This document shows positions 33,490 through 45,800 of a stretch of DNA of 64,000 nucleotides, in pieces. The position numbers and the translations under genes are program-made. Source of the DNA: Paragonimus westermani (Eukaryota; Platyhelminthes; Trematoda; Plagiorchiida; Troglotrematidae); the NCBI GenBank assembly GCA_008508345.1, contig QNGE01000404.1, positions 51,225 through 115,224 on the forward strand. The letters are read 5' to 3'. The first letter of the stretch is position 1. The number at the start of each line of letters is the position of its first letter. The notes under the pieces were generated by a model. The model ran no database searches. It was not told the DNA's origin and saw nothing but the letters and a program-made list of their open reading frames with translations.

Positions 33490-34100
33490 ATTTCATGGAT
33501 TATACTGTCGGTTCAGGCAATAATAATATTGTTAGTTGCCCAAGTATGCCGAGGTTTGTGAGAATAATTGTGTTTATCGTTCAAATTGCAGAAGTTATTC
33601 ACTGTTTGGTGTTGTCTAAATGCATTTAGAAGCTATAATGGAAGTTTCACTTAATCACAGGGAACACTGAAAGATTTACAGATAAAACGTGCGGACCGGG
33701 AAAATCTGGCAAGAAGTCAGATCGGAGTAGGCGTGGAGCAGAATCGAGAGTCGGCCCGACTCTGGCGAGAGGCGTTTTCGAGTGGGCCAAAGTCGAATCC
33801 GAGATAGCCAGAGTAACGTCCGAATCGGTCAGTCATGTTAACAGTACCTTTCTGACGTTCCCGGTTATCTCTCACAACTACTCGAGTAATTCGAAACTTA
33901 TATAATCCAATGGTCATGGACTGCCGACATTAATCTGTTTTTTTGCAATAAGCTCCTGTTGGCAAGCGATCCTATTTAACAAAAAGTGGCGAGCTAAATT
34001 AACAAGACCACATTTTAGTGAAGTGTTTATTTCGACCGCCTTCAAGTAACCTTACGTGGACAGGTGTAGTGGACAAGTGGGTGTGCGCTTAACCCTCGTC
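33490..34100. other. No recognised gene
   Basis: Short frame 33717-33917 (minus) has no motif. The interval contains no recognisable repeat. Confidence 0.4.
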
Positions 34101-34670
34101 AACTAACAATTTGAAACACCTTTCCTGGAGAGCAGTCGAAACATAGTCCCATCAGACATCAAACTAAAAGAACGCGTCAGGGTTTGGAAACAAACCACAT
34201 ATTTCCAACAATGTTTGGAAATATGATAAGCAGCTATTTCTGGCCTAATCTGGGACCAACGGCAGCAACCAATGGATGAAAGAAGAGGAGTGCGAAGTGG
34301 GTTACAGCCCACTCGAAGACAACCAAAAGCGCGCCCAGTCAGAAGTGCGTGGAAACTTCGCGTGCGTTAAACAACGCTCGAAAAGGCCCAAGTCAAACGA
34401 CCTTGAACAATGGAGGAATAGACGGGTCGTTGGAAGAGGAGCAAACATTCGCTGCGTGAAATTAGTTACACGGTTCATAAAAGTGGCACTGAGTTCATAT
34501 CAGGCCTCCCATAGCAGGCGCACACAGAATCATGCGTAAAGAACAGACAAGCAATAAAACATGGTTGAAGCCGGGTTTCTTAGAGAAGCCACACGATCGC
34601 TGGTCACTACACAGGTATAGAGATAAACGATGCTTGTCATGCTAACACTCCAAAGTTCACCTTGAAACGG
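34100..34670. repeat. Dispersed repeat family of unknown type, copy A
   Basis: Shares short, ordered blocks with 42690-43520. These are AAATATGA-AAGCAG (34219 and 42810), ATAGCAGGC-ACACAGAA-CATGC (34511 and 43387), and a GGCCACA-GATCG-TGGTC-type block (34590 and 43160/43460). A hairpin at 34198-34225 has an 11-bp perfect stem and a 6-nt loop. Coding content is not recognised. Confidence 0.4.
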
Positions 34671-34768
34671 ACACACTTCCGTTGAAAATTATTTATGTGA
34701 CCGCCGAACACATGAAAATTAACACCAAAACGGTTAAAACCTTGTAAAGAAGAAGGTATGCGTATATT

Positions 34769-35029
34769 TCAGGTTACATCAGAGTTCATCGGGCAGTTGC
34801 GACTAGCGGTCATTTCCGTGCAAGCTGGAGACGTTTCCAGCTGTAGCATTTCGATCGTGATTTCCGGGACAGCGCGCGACTTGTGAATGTAATATAGAAA
34901 AGCTTGAACTACAAAAGGAACGGAAAAGGAAACAAACGTGCCTAAAAAAATAAGCAGTGGAAAAAACACGAAGATATCAGCATTAAAGCTCCACAAAATC
35001 TCTTCTTCCCTGATACAAGTTTTCAACAT
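34769..35029 (-). other. Unrecognised ORF with a membrane-like segment
   Basis: Minus frame of 86 residues. It contains a hydrophobic stretch IFVFFPLLIFLGTFVSFSVP followed by FVVQAFLYYIHKSRAVPE and a polar tail. It would be a single- or double-pass membrane segment and cytosolic tail. An AG preceded by a pyrimidine run (acceptor-like) occurs at about 34942, so it could be a terminal exon. No upstream exon was found and the family is unknown. It may be a chance ORF. Confidence 0.25.
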
Positions 35030-36117
35030 TCGAGGTTATAGAATGAGTCAAGAAAACCTAACAGGCAGGACTTTACCACATCAAACATCAAGCTTCAGTG
35101 ACAAACATTCTAGACCCCTACGCCGGTGTTTTTCGTTAAGGGATGTCAACAAGGATGGTCAGTTTGGATGGACAATACAGGTCTTCAGTGTGTCAAAAAC
35201 CTCGGGGACATACTTACCTGAGCGATGTTTTGCACTCACTGATGGTAGTATTTTTAAGAAACATCAGACTTATGTTTGCGACAATTTTTTTCAAGTTTTT
35301 CCTATCCACCAGATAAACTTGTATAACAGAAGATATATAGCATAAACTCAGCAGTTCATGTATACGGTAAGTTTACACCAAAATACCTCAAATTTATATT
35401 GCCATGATTCAGAAAATATAACATGCCCCTTCATGTTTTCCCCTGGTTTCCTCCTCCAGGCTTTCCTTTACGCCTACCAGGTCCGGATTGCTCGCTCGAA
35501 TGAATGACCTTCGTGAATTTACAGGTTCCTCATCCTTTGCGATTAGCCTTTGTGTGTCGGCGTTTGGATCTTTCATCGTCTCTGTCTTTGTCTCCCTGGA
35601 ACCAATTCACGGTAAAATGTCTCACGTTTCTCTTACTTTCTTGGAGATAGTTTTGATCAGATGGAACGGCGTCTTTTGAAGCGTTGTGATGAAAACCTAT
35701 TGCTTACAAACGCTTGAAAAATGTTAATGTCCATTAGGCGATACTTCCCGTTGGTTTGTTTTCATCGCCAGTGGTTGAGCAAGCAGAGTTACACATTGTT
35801 CGTGTGCACCCATATAATGTGCACTCATAGTGATTGATTGCAAGAATGCGACTCTATGAAGGGAGGACAGTAATCAGCACAATCATCACGACGACCTGTG
35901 TATAGGAATGAGTGGAAGGCAAAAGAGGGGCTGATTGGTTGTTAACACTCAAGGGAACGCAGGGCGCTAACAGTACGTTTCCACCTCGTTGAACATAATG
36001 AGGTTAAAAATATTTCAGGAACCCAAAGCATTTGAAACTATGGCGCACATCGCACACGAAGTCCTCGTAGACTACTTAGTTATCCAGGTCATCCTTTATT
36101 TTTAGAACTTGCAAGTC

Positions 36118-36740
36118 TCATAGTGGCAAGCGAAGTTTACCGTGGCTGGAGGAGACGGTTGTTTGCGATTGCAGCTGTGGGATGCTGTTGATATAGACCA
36201 TCATATTGCTCATTATGGCTCCAACGGTCACCAGATTATCTAACCGCCTGTGCAGCAGTTTTTCCAACTGCTTGCTGTCGGTTCGGAGTTGTGATATCTG
36301 TTTCTCAAACGGTCTTTGCTCGCTGCGGTCACTTCGGAAGGCGGAAGTGACGGCCTGAGAAATGTTCCCCTGGATGTTGTTTTCAAGTGACAGCATCATA
36401 CTGTACGTAATCCAAGGCGTATGTAAGTTATTGCTTATCTGTTGATCACATTACTTTCCTTTGAAAGGGAACGAGCGAACAGCCCTCTGGGGAAGGGGCT
36501 AAGGATTTGCGCTCTCATCTTCGGACAAGGATATTTCGCGTGGTTTCCTCCATAATGACACGTGGTGAGGTGCAATGAAGGGAGCAGTGACCTTATCGAT
36601 CGGTCATGAACCGGGACATCCGCGTGTGTGGCATCAGTGAAAGCGAATTCGGACTCCGAATTCACCAACTGTTCCCAACACCATGCCTTATCGTACGAAT
36701 CTATGGATAAGGTAATCGTTGATTCCTTTCTAATCTTCAA
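36118..36740 (-). pseudogene. Accessory reading frames of the second CACTA-like element
   Basis: Two minus-strand open frames follow the transposase: 36435-36740 (KIRKESTITLSIDSYDKAWC and later CHYGGNHAKYPCPKMRAQIL) and 36118-36399. The latter is a coiled-coil-like 93-residue frame (QISQLRTDSKQLEKLLHRRL). Position downstream of a Tnp2-like transposase on the same strand parallels 17.0-19.0 kb in element 1. I cannot match either to a named domain; the parallel layout is the argument. Confidence 0.35.
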
Positions 36741-36969
36741 TTTTCACGGCTAGAAAGCTTAGCTCCAAGCGCGGGTTAAGGATATGGCTTCTACGTACCT
36801 CAATAACTGTGAGGGTCCCACCGAAGGCCGAGCACATATATTTGTTTCTTTCAACAGTTACGACGTGGACAAGCAGTTTTCCAAGTAATTTCGGAAATTA
36901 TGCACAATGAACGTCGTTCTACTAAATGCAGTATAGCGGTGATCACAAACTTATCATCCATATATACAC

Positions 36970-38640
36970 ACTCATTTGCCAATTATGTCGGCAATGCGCT
37001 CAAAATGTGTGGTGGCTGACCGTGACTTCCTACGGAGGACACAAGGAGCGGAGGAGAAGGATTCATGGTCAAGAAACTCAGAGTGATCGAAAAGACTGAC
37101 AGTGAACGTCGTTTGACTGGCCGCCACCAAATAAATAGGATGGTTTATAGATGACAACACAGTTGTCCAGTTTACTGAGTGATGACAATAAATTGGCCAT
37201 GGGCATAAAAGGTTGCTACTGGGCAATGCATTGAACCGGTAAAAGGTTAAAATCTTGTAGCACATCTATACTGCCATTTTGCATAAAGACTGGGCGTTCT
37301 CAAACACTGTCGTGCACCTGTACTTCCGGTGATTTCCACTCTTTCACAAACCACTTTGCTTGAGGCATGAAGCTCTCGAATGGAGACAACCAAAACATGA
37401 TCAGTGGGCCGAGTTGTTCAAAATCACCACATAAAGGAGGTAAGCAGTGCACATAATATACAGCTTTGTCACCACACATAAAAGTAAACTAATTAACAAA
37501 TTTCCGAATGAGGTAAAGGCAGTGTGAATAAATGACATATGAAGATTGGGAAAGAGTGTGTGTGAATACAAATAAGTTCTGAGAGTTTTCGTAACAGTTG
37601 CTTTGTAATCGACTTTTCAGAACAACTGGTCTCGAATACAGAAGTTGCATACATTCGACGACATTTCACCTTGCAGGTTGAACAAAGGAACGACATTTTC
37701 GGGGAAGGTCTAACTTGAGATACTTTGACACGACGGACAATTTGATCTCAATGGCATTCTGCTTACTTAGTGGAAGGCGAACATCAAGTACGATATCCTA
37801 TGAACATCAACTCCTGTTGGAACGCTTAGTAACACCGAGGTGTATCAGGTGCGTGAGGTGAAGGAGGAATTGTGATATCGCGTCAGTGGGCAGATCTGCT
37901 AAAAAAGTTAAACCGTTGTGATGTTCATAGACAAATTGTTTTAGAAAACTGGAATCCCTCCCTAGTTCTTTCAGAAATGCCGAGGAGGTTAGTAATATCC
38001 TTTCATGGTAAACATATCTCAGCGTGCATTGGTTGCAGCAGTGGCATGTGCTGTGGCACTTGACCTAACGTGTGAAGCGGCGAGCGAGTGTGTCATAGCT
38101 ATTGGAATGAAGCGTCACAAAACTGTCATTCCAAGCGCTTCTGACTGGTCTCTGCGACAAATCCACCAGCATTTACCTCAAAAGTCCCCGGTCAGCCAGT
38201 GCAACAACAAGAGCCAATCACAAGTAGGCAGCTTACAAACGGCCAAATGATGCAACCGAATATACGCCACATTCCAGTGTCCGGGTAATCAAAAAGAGGC
38301 AGCCCCCTGATGTTAACTTGCAAAGTTGAGCGGTCACTGTCTCTAATCTTGTGCTTTTCATGTGCACGTTGTAAGCAGCCGTGGAGTGTAAAGTGCACGT
38401 ACGAACCCTTGAGAAGCGCCCTCTTTGAGTATGTTCTCAGACTTTTGCGTACAGTTTTCAGGTCTGAAGGCAAGTCAGGAACGGGCGGCTTCACTGCTGT
38501 TATAAATAGACTCAGATCAGCAGCCGTGAGGAATTTCGCTTGGACAGGAAAGAATCTCATTGCATCAGGAATAAATGGGCCGTTACCATAGCATTCACCA
38601 TAACAATTGAATAGTACGTTGTCCGCAGAGCTCAAATGAA
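36970..38640 (-). pseudogene. CACTA/Tnp2-like transposase, second copy, broken
   Basis: Minus strand. The open frame 38192-38635 has the PDLPSDLKTVRKSLRTYSKR block (the 'LP.daRTLL' position) and STLQVNIRGLPLFDYPDTGM (the 'lNiDGlPLfkSs' position). Then, in changing frames, come HCCNQCTLRYVYHERILL (about 38040, cysteine-rich), HHNGLTFLADLPTDAISQFL then HLIHLGVTKRS (about 37900-37800, the 'MH..cLGV.kRLL' position). LPRKCRSFVQPAR then LLYSRPVVLKSRLQ follows at about 37740-37600. It ends with LDHESFSSAPCVLRRKSRSA in 36972-37265 (the 'LD.fSaFpFEN.L' position). The order is identical to that of 15541-16790, but sequence divergence is high and orientation is opposite, so it is a different element of the same class. 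Confidence 0.75.
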
Positions 38641-38644
38641 CCGT

Positions 38645-40397
38645 GCGGATCGCGTATCGTCCAAACAGGTGGGGTGGAACACATGTGCCCTACTACTTGG
38701 ACACATTTATCACCTCCGAAATGACGTGAGCATGACAAAAATAAGGATTACCAGGTTTTGCTAATAAAATGTCCTCATTTCCCAACGTAGCTGGGATAGC
38801 ACTGGGGAGGCACCAATAGTGAAGATGTTTTCTCAGGCGTTTCTGGCTTATTTGGTGATATATAGTGGAACGAAAATATAACTTTCGCGCAGTACTAAAC
38901 AGAAGGTTTCAGGAATTATGAAGTCGAACAAATCAAAAATGAACTAGTATCTAACACAACTGGGACACCTCAGATGGAAATTGCGGTCTTCAGCATATCT
39001 TTATCAAGTAAAGAAACTGCGTTATATTACGTCTGCATTCGAAGCTACTATTAATTACAACTCTCCGTGGAACATCACAAGGATAAAAGCGCGTAAAGCT
39101 AATAAATCAGGGACACGTGAAAATCGAATGACTCGGGACTATCGACCTAGCCCGAGTAAACAAAAATTGGATAATGACCACCCATTCTCATGTCAGGTAT
39201 ATCTGTTACTGTGAGAACATCATTCTCAATTTATTATTAATCACTGCTCAACGATGAAGTTAGCCCCACGAAAATGTTCCGTTCACGGAAGTTTCGAAAT
39301 GTTTGGTTGATCAGTGGAATACAGGAGAGACAGACGCCTGGTCTACTCCTGGGAAAATTGACAGATTCAGTGGCGTGTTTACCGGGAGCTTGTTTGAGCT
39401 GGTGAATTTATTAAGTTACACACTGAAGGGCAATATGCAGGTATGCCTGGGGCAACTGTAATATTAAACCATTTCGACGGATGAGGCGGATATTTCTGGA
39501 AAGAAATTTGCAGTCATCTTCTGTGACACTGCAGGCGACACTAACAAGGATGGTATCCGGAAGATTGAAGACACTTCCTGCGTGTGTCTGATAGGAAGTT
39601 TTATGGCAGAGTGCACACTACTGATAGGCAACATGGGATCAGGCAGTTTGACTGCGCAATTAACAAGATTCGGTGAGCAAAGGTTCGTTTCCAAACAACT
39701 TTATACGTTACACCACTGGCAGGCCAGTGGGATCATCAGATGACTAATATAATATAACCCCTTCGCACACGCAAGCTAAACCCTTTAATTCACCGAAAAC
39801 ATGAGGATAGAAGATGCTGCTGATAACAAGCATTATCGCGAGCCTGTGTACAATGTGAAGTAACGGCTCTGAAAGCACTTTGTGCATCCCACAATAAGCA
39901 GACCGCAGTAGTCTTTTGGATACCACATCAATGCAGTGAAACATTCATTTTGAATACTTTCGCGGCCTCCCTCAGGTGGAGAAAAGCGCATACATCATAT
40001 TTTGTTTCTCTTTAAAAGACTAACTTAGCGCGGATCTGTCGAGCTTTGTTGTATGAAGTCTAGCTGGGGACACGTGGGGCTACAGGTCTTGATGGATTTG
40101 CGCTGTGATGGACATTGACTACATCGGAGTATGTTTAATTTTTGACGGTTGACCAGATGTAAACGTGAAAGAGGAACGGTTAATGTAATATCTCAACTTT
40201 ATATATGTTAAGCGATTTAGGTGGAGGGTTTCATGAAAGGAAAGTTTCGAGTACTGATGAAACGCACAAGTGAACTCAAATGAAAAAGGTCATCTTATCT
40301 TTTAAATAAAGGAGCATATTCGAAATCCTATCAAAGAAGACTGACTGTACACAAAATGGTCAAGTGCCGGCAGTTTTAGGAGTTTTGAATGCAGAAC
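38645..40397. other. 3' flank of the PDZRN-like gene; no other gene recognised
   Basis: Downstream of the gene's stop codon on the minus strand. AATAAA hexamers on the minus strand occur at about 39407-39412 and 39230, so a 3'UTR of about 1 kb is possible. Frames 39464-39694 and 39744-39944 (minus) have no motif. Confidence 0.4.
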
Positions 40398-40665
40398 CTA
40401 AACAGTTGTCATGGTCACCAGACCATTTGTCAAGCTAGAGTTTGGTTTATTTTGCGTGTCAGTTGTTGTATTGTCTTTTATGTTCATTAATGCAACTGGG
40501 GGTTGACGCTTTTTCCGATCAGCGCGTGATTTTCCTGCTGGTTTACGGCGTTCCATCCTTGTCCAGTGGCGACCGGTTTTTATTTCACTAGCTACGTCGT
40601 CGTCTGTCGTTAGTCCGGAACGTTCCTCCGCCACGCGTTTAGCACGTTCTTTCAATAGACGGTTT
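40398..40665 (-). CDS. PDZRN3/PDZRN4-like: PDZRN3/4-like E3 ubiquitin ligase, last coding exon
   Basis: The exon starts after a pyrimidine-rich acceptor ending CGCAG (40670-40666). It completes the split Arg codon left by the upstream exon and ends at TAG (40398-40400). It encodes NRLLKERAKRVAEERSG, then LTTDDDVASEIKTGRHW, the strongly conserved C-terminal block of PDZRN3/PDZRN4. A Lys/Arg-rich region and a serine/asparagine stretch follow. The last residues are VTMTTV, a class I PDZ ligand, which also closes the vertebrate proteins (TTV). These proteins are RING-type ubiquitin ligases with TRAF-type zinc finger and two PDZ domains, acting at synapses and in Wnt signalling. The identity is firm; whether it is nearer PDZRN3 or PDZRN4 is not. 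Confidence 0.9.
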
Positions 40666-41558
40666 CTGCGTGGGATAGAAGATATTGAATTGGTTCTTTC
40701 AGTTTTCAGAAACTTCAAAATTTATTTTATGCAAACCTCACAGATAAGAAGCTAGAAGGATATTCAAAACACGTATACTTTAACGTCCGTACATAGTGGA
40801 CTGCATGAGCAGTTTAAACGTATTTCAGAAGGTCCGAATTTTATGATATAACCACCTTAAGGAGGCTGGTGGAACCCACTGCTGTTGATCTTATCAGTGG
40901 TGTGGAAAGGTGACTAAAGACGCCTATAACTGAATGTGAGTAAGATAACGGATCCTCTCAGCTTTAGCGCTGTAACGGTGGAGTGGATGTTTCGACAACA
41001 CTCCATCATAGATACTGTGTGTGTTGAGTGTCTCGAAGGTTGAAGGTAGAGAGGAAACAAAGACAATTTCAGCACGAAGACGAGAATTCCCACACGATGC
41101 AAGCTAACTGAGAGCATTTCGTAAAGTTTGGGGTCAATATAAGGGGTGGTTGACTTCCATTTATGACTTCTAACGCAACAGTCACTCCAGGCAATAAATG
41201 TATAAGGACTCTGCAACTCAAGCGGGTCAAACGTTAACCCACCGTCGGTAAATTCGTACCATTTGCTTTATAAAACGTTGAGTGTATCCTGTTGCAGATG
41301 GTAACGCCAGTGTCCATTATGTTGGATTGCCGCGGCAACTGCTTTAGTTGATCAGTGAAAACAGCAGCGCTTTGTTGTTCATCGCTACCTTGAATATTTA
41401 CTATCTAAGCCGTGAGGCTTTCAGCCCTTGCTAAACATTTAGTGCAAAATGGAAGACAGGCACGCACTGTCGTATGAATAGGCGCAGCAAGTAAAGCGGG
41501 ATGTTTAGAAATGCAGTTCTAACATAGGCACAGTAGACAAAATCTACCACCCAAAGAG

Positions 41559-42086
41559 GTGGTCACTGTAGAGAAAAAGAGAGTTTACATAGAGCTACCT
41601 TCTAGGGGTGATTATGTCATGCAACAAACAGCACAGCAATTGGGAAATTCAATTAAGCGAACGTTCAATGCAGCTGAACTCCGTATAATAGCTCGGACTC
41701 AGAAACTACCAGTTCCTTCGATCGAAGGAAATCAACCTATCGGTGTCACTTCACATTGTGTTCATCAATTTGTATGTAACTGCAGAGAAAGTTGATAAGA
41801 CAGAACCGGGAGATGCTTGAGCTCCAGAATGAAGGAACATCTACCAAAATGGGTACAGAAGTGGGTGTTACCGGAGAATGGCGATGTTGCTGAAACGCGT
41901 AAACAGCCAGTTTCCTCAGTCGCTAGACACGTCTTGACCACCGGTCAAGCTACCGATCCATCTTGTGCATTCAAAATCTTGTTGCGCCATTCCAACCCGA
42001 GATTCTTACGGTTTGCTGAAGCAGTTGCAATTAATCGACTCAAACCAGTTATCTGTGTTCAGACAATGGAAATGTCATTTACGTGA
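41559..42086 (+). pseudogene. Penelope-like element 3' fragment with GIY-YIG endonuclease
   Basis: Two adjacent open frames. The first (41559-41795) reads KRTFNAAELRIIARTQKLPV and then GVTSHCVHQFVCNCRES, matching the linker and first strands of the GIY-YIG domain of Penelope-like elements. Two stops fall where the 'YIGRT' strand should be (about 41794-41812, TTGATAAG). The second frame (41817-42086) resumes with CLSSRMKEHLPKWVQKW and later SSVARHVLTTGQATDPSCAF and LRFAEAVAINRLKP, the helical part with the catalytic Glu (FAEA). Penelope elements pair an RT with this nuclease. The RT is not seen upstream. Confidence 0.82.
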
Positions 42087-42689
42087 TGACTGCGTACATT
42101 GGAATATCAGACGTTTTACAGAGTGGACCGGGGTTTCAGGCTTGCTCATCAGAATTTGATAAAGCAACTGTGAGTGGTCTGCAGATATTGATACAATTAT
42201 GGATCCTGTGAATTACCGACGCCAATTCACCAGCTGGTAACTAGCAGAGCAAACAGGACTGATAGTTTGGGCAGCAGGACGGCAGTGTATCTTGTGTTAT
42301 TTTTGAAGATGATGAGTGCATACAGTATATTCGAAGTCGCGCTTCATTATATATTTTTAATACATCTGATTTTTCACCCACATTCATTTATAGTTTGTGC
42401 CCTAGCGATAAAAAGACAATTCGCTTCTTACCTTTCTAGCTTGACGCGTTTTTTCTCCACACTTCATTTTCCAGTGGTCAGCGCGCTGAATTTTTACTTT
42501 CACTGCCTTGCGTGTCTCGATAACGAGAAACAGACTGAATGTTAGCCTGCTGGACCATTTCAGCTGAAGTAATTAACAATAACCACCGAGTGTTTTGCAG
42601 TAAGAAGGTGTTCCAATCAGGCTAGTATCCAACGTTGGTCGAGAACACCAAAGCTTAGCGTCCAATCCAAATAAACGTTTGCTATACTG

Positions 42690-43520
42690 ATGATGTAATG
42701 GACAAGCTAGTTTTCACTAGACCGTCTTCCACTAATGGTACAAACAGGTAGAGGACTAAGAGAATGCGGTAAGATTTGGGGCCAAACTCTACATTCCCGG
42801 CAACTTTTGAAAATATGACAAGCAGTTGGGCTTAACCTTCTCTGGAAACGGCATCAGCAGCCAGGGAAGGAAAGAGGAAACGCCATATGTCCCCAAATAA
42901 CTCGGAGGTACTCGGAAGTGCACCGCACAGAAAGTTTGTGGATATTTTGACTTCATTCCGCAACGCTAGAAGAAATGCGGGCGGAACGGTATTAAAGAAG
43001 AGAATAATGGGTGAGTCGCCGGGAATTGACACATATTTTCGGCGTATAGTCTGTTGCACGACTGGAACTAGTGACACTGACCTTGTATAAGATCTTCCGT
43101 GGGAACCACACATGGAAGCACGTATACGAAACCGAGGCACAAAAGAGTGCCGCTGTAACTACGATCCCTAAAGGAGGCACACGACGGCTGGTCACTGCAT
43201 AGCAAGATGGAGATAGGCAAACTTCGTTCATGTAACCGGAGGTACTGTTGGGCATGTGAAGTGTCCAGAACAGTGTGCAGGTTGGCTAGCGCGGAAACGT
43301 GCTTAAGTTATTTGCGTGCTTCTGAGGTTGCTCGGCTGTTGCATATGTAACTGTCGATCACGACATGTGCTCGCATGAGTTGTCATATAGCAGGCATACA
43401 CAGAAGAACTCATGCAGAAGTTATGAGTGGAAAGGGGTGGTTGCAGCTCTGGCAGCTAGAGAGGCCACATAATCGTTGGACAATGCAACGGCTTATGAAA
43501 AACGTCCAGCTCGAATTGGG
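42690..43520. repeat. Dispersed repeat family of unknown type, copy B
   Basis: Shares ordered short blocks with 34100-34670, with larger gaps. Open frames inside (42832-43255 minus, 42887-43090 plus, 43375-43700 plus) are not recognised. The block 43145-43260 (AAAGGAGGCACACGACGGCT) and the block near 43450 are internally similar to each other. Confidence 0.35.
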
Positions 43521-43930
43521 TGTGTACAGTCGAAAAGATGGCGCAACGGAATTTGCAGTATACGCTGTGTAATATTACGACTAAAACGGCAGACTACTGA
43601 AAACAGTCAAGTAGTGCGTGCGTTAAAATCAATTAAACCACAACTGAATGGCGACCGGGTTATAGGCGACATGACCAACTCACTTTGGTTACTTAGATAA
43701 CCAGGACTCATTATAACACAATGCTCAAAAGGCGATGGTTACACAGAAAATTGCTGATTGTGTGTGATATTTATACGACTACAGAGTGACTGATTTGTTT
43801 GTCCTTATGTTCATGAGATGTACCTAAGTTGCCAGAAGTTTTAAGGATTATCAGTATGCAATGATGACGCAATAAAGTCAATCAGGCTGGGATTGTTAAA
43901 ACTTAACTGGAAACCAGCCCATAATTTGGA

Positions 43931-44143
43931 TCAGTTGTTAACCTTATTAAAAAGTTTTAAGAATTTATAGTCCGGGTGCGAATTAGCCATATTCACTAAC
44001 TCGGTCTTACCAAACTGCCGCCAAATGATACCCCATTCGATGATGCCGTCTTGGCTCAAAACGCACAACCGTTGTAAACGAAATGAAAACCTTTCATGCG
44101 AAAGGTTAGACCACCCGGTGTGTGAAATAAGCATACTCTTCAT
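43931..44143 (-). other. Unrecognised ORF with coding-like composition
   Basis: A 70-residue minus frame (LSHERFSFRLQRLCVLSQDG, then IEWGIIWRQFGKTELVN and a stop at 43931). It looks protein-like in composition, with mixed charged and aromatic residues, but I cannot place it. It lies within the last intron of the PDZRN-like gene on the gene's strand. It may be a transposon remnant or a cryptic exon. Confidence 0.25.
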
Positions 44144-45710
44144 GAAAATCTATAGGAAAAGGGATCGTTGGGTTGCTTTCCATACTTACTATTTATCACT
44201 TGGGAGTGAGAGTTGTAGAACAGTGGAGATTGTGAGTCCAATAGACGTGGGATTAATTCCAATAATAAGATGCCGGTGTACCACAGTTTTCCGGCAACGG
44301 CGGTTGGAAAGTGGAGGTCGCACGAAGTAAATCGTAACGTATCTCAAAGTGCACTTTATATGTAAGTGTAACCAGAATTTAAAGTTCTAGAATTACTCTT
44401 ACTTTCCGCCTCGATGTTCGGCGCTTTATTTTGTCAGACTGGTATTACTTTGGTTATTATGGGAAAACTTCTTGAGATTCTGGTCCCTAGTATTCACATA
44501 TCTTTGAAGTGTTCATACTACTGTAGGAATCTGATTGAGATGTTAAGTCTATCGGAAGTTGACCGTCAACGGCTTGGAAGAAATTGTGGAGCGGACACAC
44601 GTGGCACGGTTAACAGCATTTTAAACCAACATAGGCATGCTTTTCACGAATAACCTTACGGTTCGCGTTTTCTTAATAACAATCTGGTGCAGCCAAAGAC
44701 GGGAGGGCAGGTGTTCACGCATCTTGCAACACAACAGGCTAAAAGACACAGGGTTAAGGTGCATGGAAATCGTGTGCATGTGAACAGTGAGTAACAATAT
44801 GGACCAACAAATCCAAAATCTAACTGCCAACAGAAAACCTCACCTACCATGTGCATGAAGAATGCTCTCAAATGGTTGAACATTCCTTCGAACAGCTGTA
44901 ACTGAGCTGACATTATTTTGAGAGAAGTTGGCCTATCATGGTTTGAACAGTAACAGATAGTTGTATGGCACAGAACGATGTCAGTTTGTCCGGTGTCCCA
45001 AATCGGATTTTAAGGTTAGTTAGTTCAAAGCTCATCGGATAAGGTAAGGGGTAAGTTGTAAGACAATTTTCAATTTATGAGAGATGTGGAACCTTTGTGT
45101 TGTCGAAGGTGATATCAGATTAGGAACCGGGGATTGTCATGAAAATGAGATATTGTGTGACTCTCTAATGAAGATAGTACGGACCGACTTACCCTGTCAA
45201 ATAACAACGGGATTCGGAAAGATCGAATCGCTCAGTCAGTATGTATGCGAACGTCCTATTTTGCGTGTACAGCATGCTAAATAATGTGACGTGAATAAAT
45301 AATGTTATGACGTGACCAACTCGACAGTCTGGCGTTTTCGTCTAACCGTTTGAACGCCTAATTAAAGGTTAGAAGTTAGGCTCGTCTGTGGACGACCATT
45401 TCAGTTGAGAGAAGTGTTTGATACTGATGGCTAGTCTGACAGATGTTGGTGGGTTGTAAGAGGTCTTAGTACGTAAATTCTAGACATCAGTTCGATTTAA
45501 ACCGTGGACGAAAACAGCATGCTTAAACGTGAAAAGCGCTGTTGCCGAATCAGCCATTTATTTATCACTAACACAGCAGCAGCACTGATGGATTCCAGCG
45601 TGAACTGTTTGAGAAATCAGGCGCCAGCGGTTGATCTACAAACTGGTTGATGAATTCCATGTCAAACAAAGGGGCAGGGCGGTGATCGGCCACAAATTTA
45701 AAATTTATGA

Positions 45711-45800
45711 GCTACCGGAGTGGCATTGTTGACCAACTGGTAGAGCACTTGCTTAGTCTGGGCATGCTGTTTTCGTCTCCAGCTCGAATTTGGTAAAAGT
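45711..45800 (+). repeat. tRNA-derived SINE head
   Basis: Contains an A box-like TTGACCAACTGGTAGAGCAC (45729-45748) and, about 35 nt on, a B box-like CAGCTCGAATTTGG (45780-45793). The spacing is that of a tRNA-type Pol III promoter, but pairing of the arms is too poor for a tRNA gene. Confidence 0.55.

Noticed and set aside
33109..33561. 150-residue plus-strand ORF
   Set aside because: Antisense of the CR1 linker at 33129-33347 on the minus strand.
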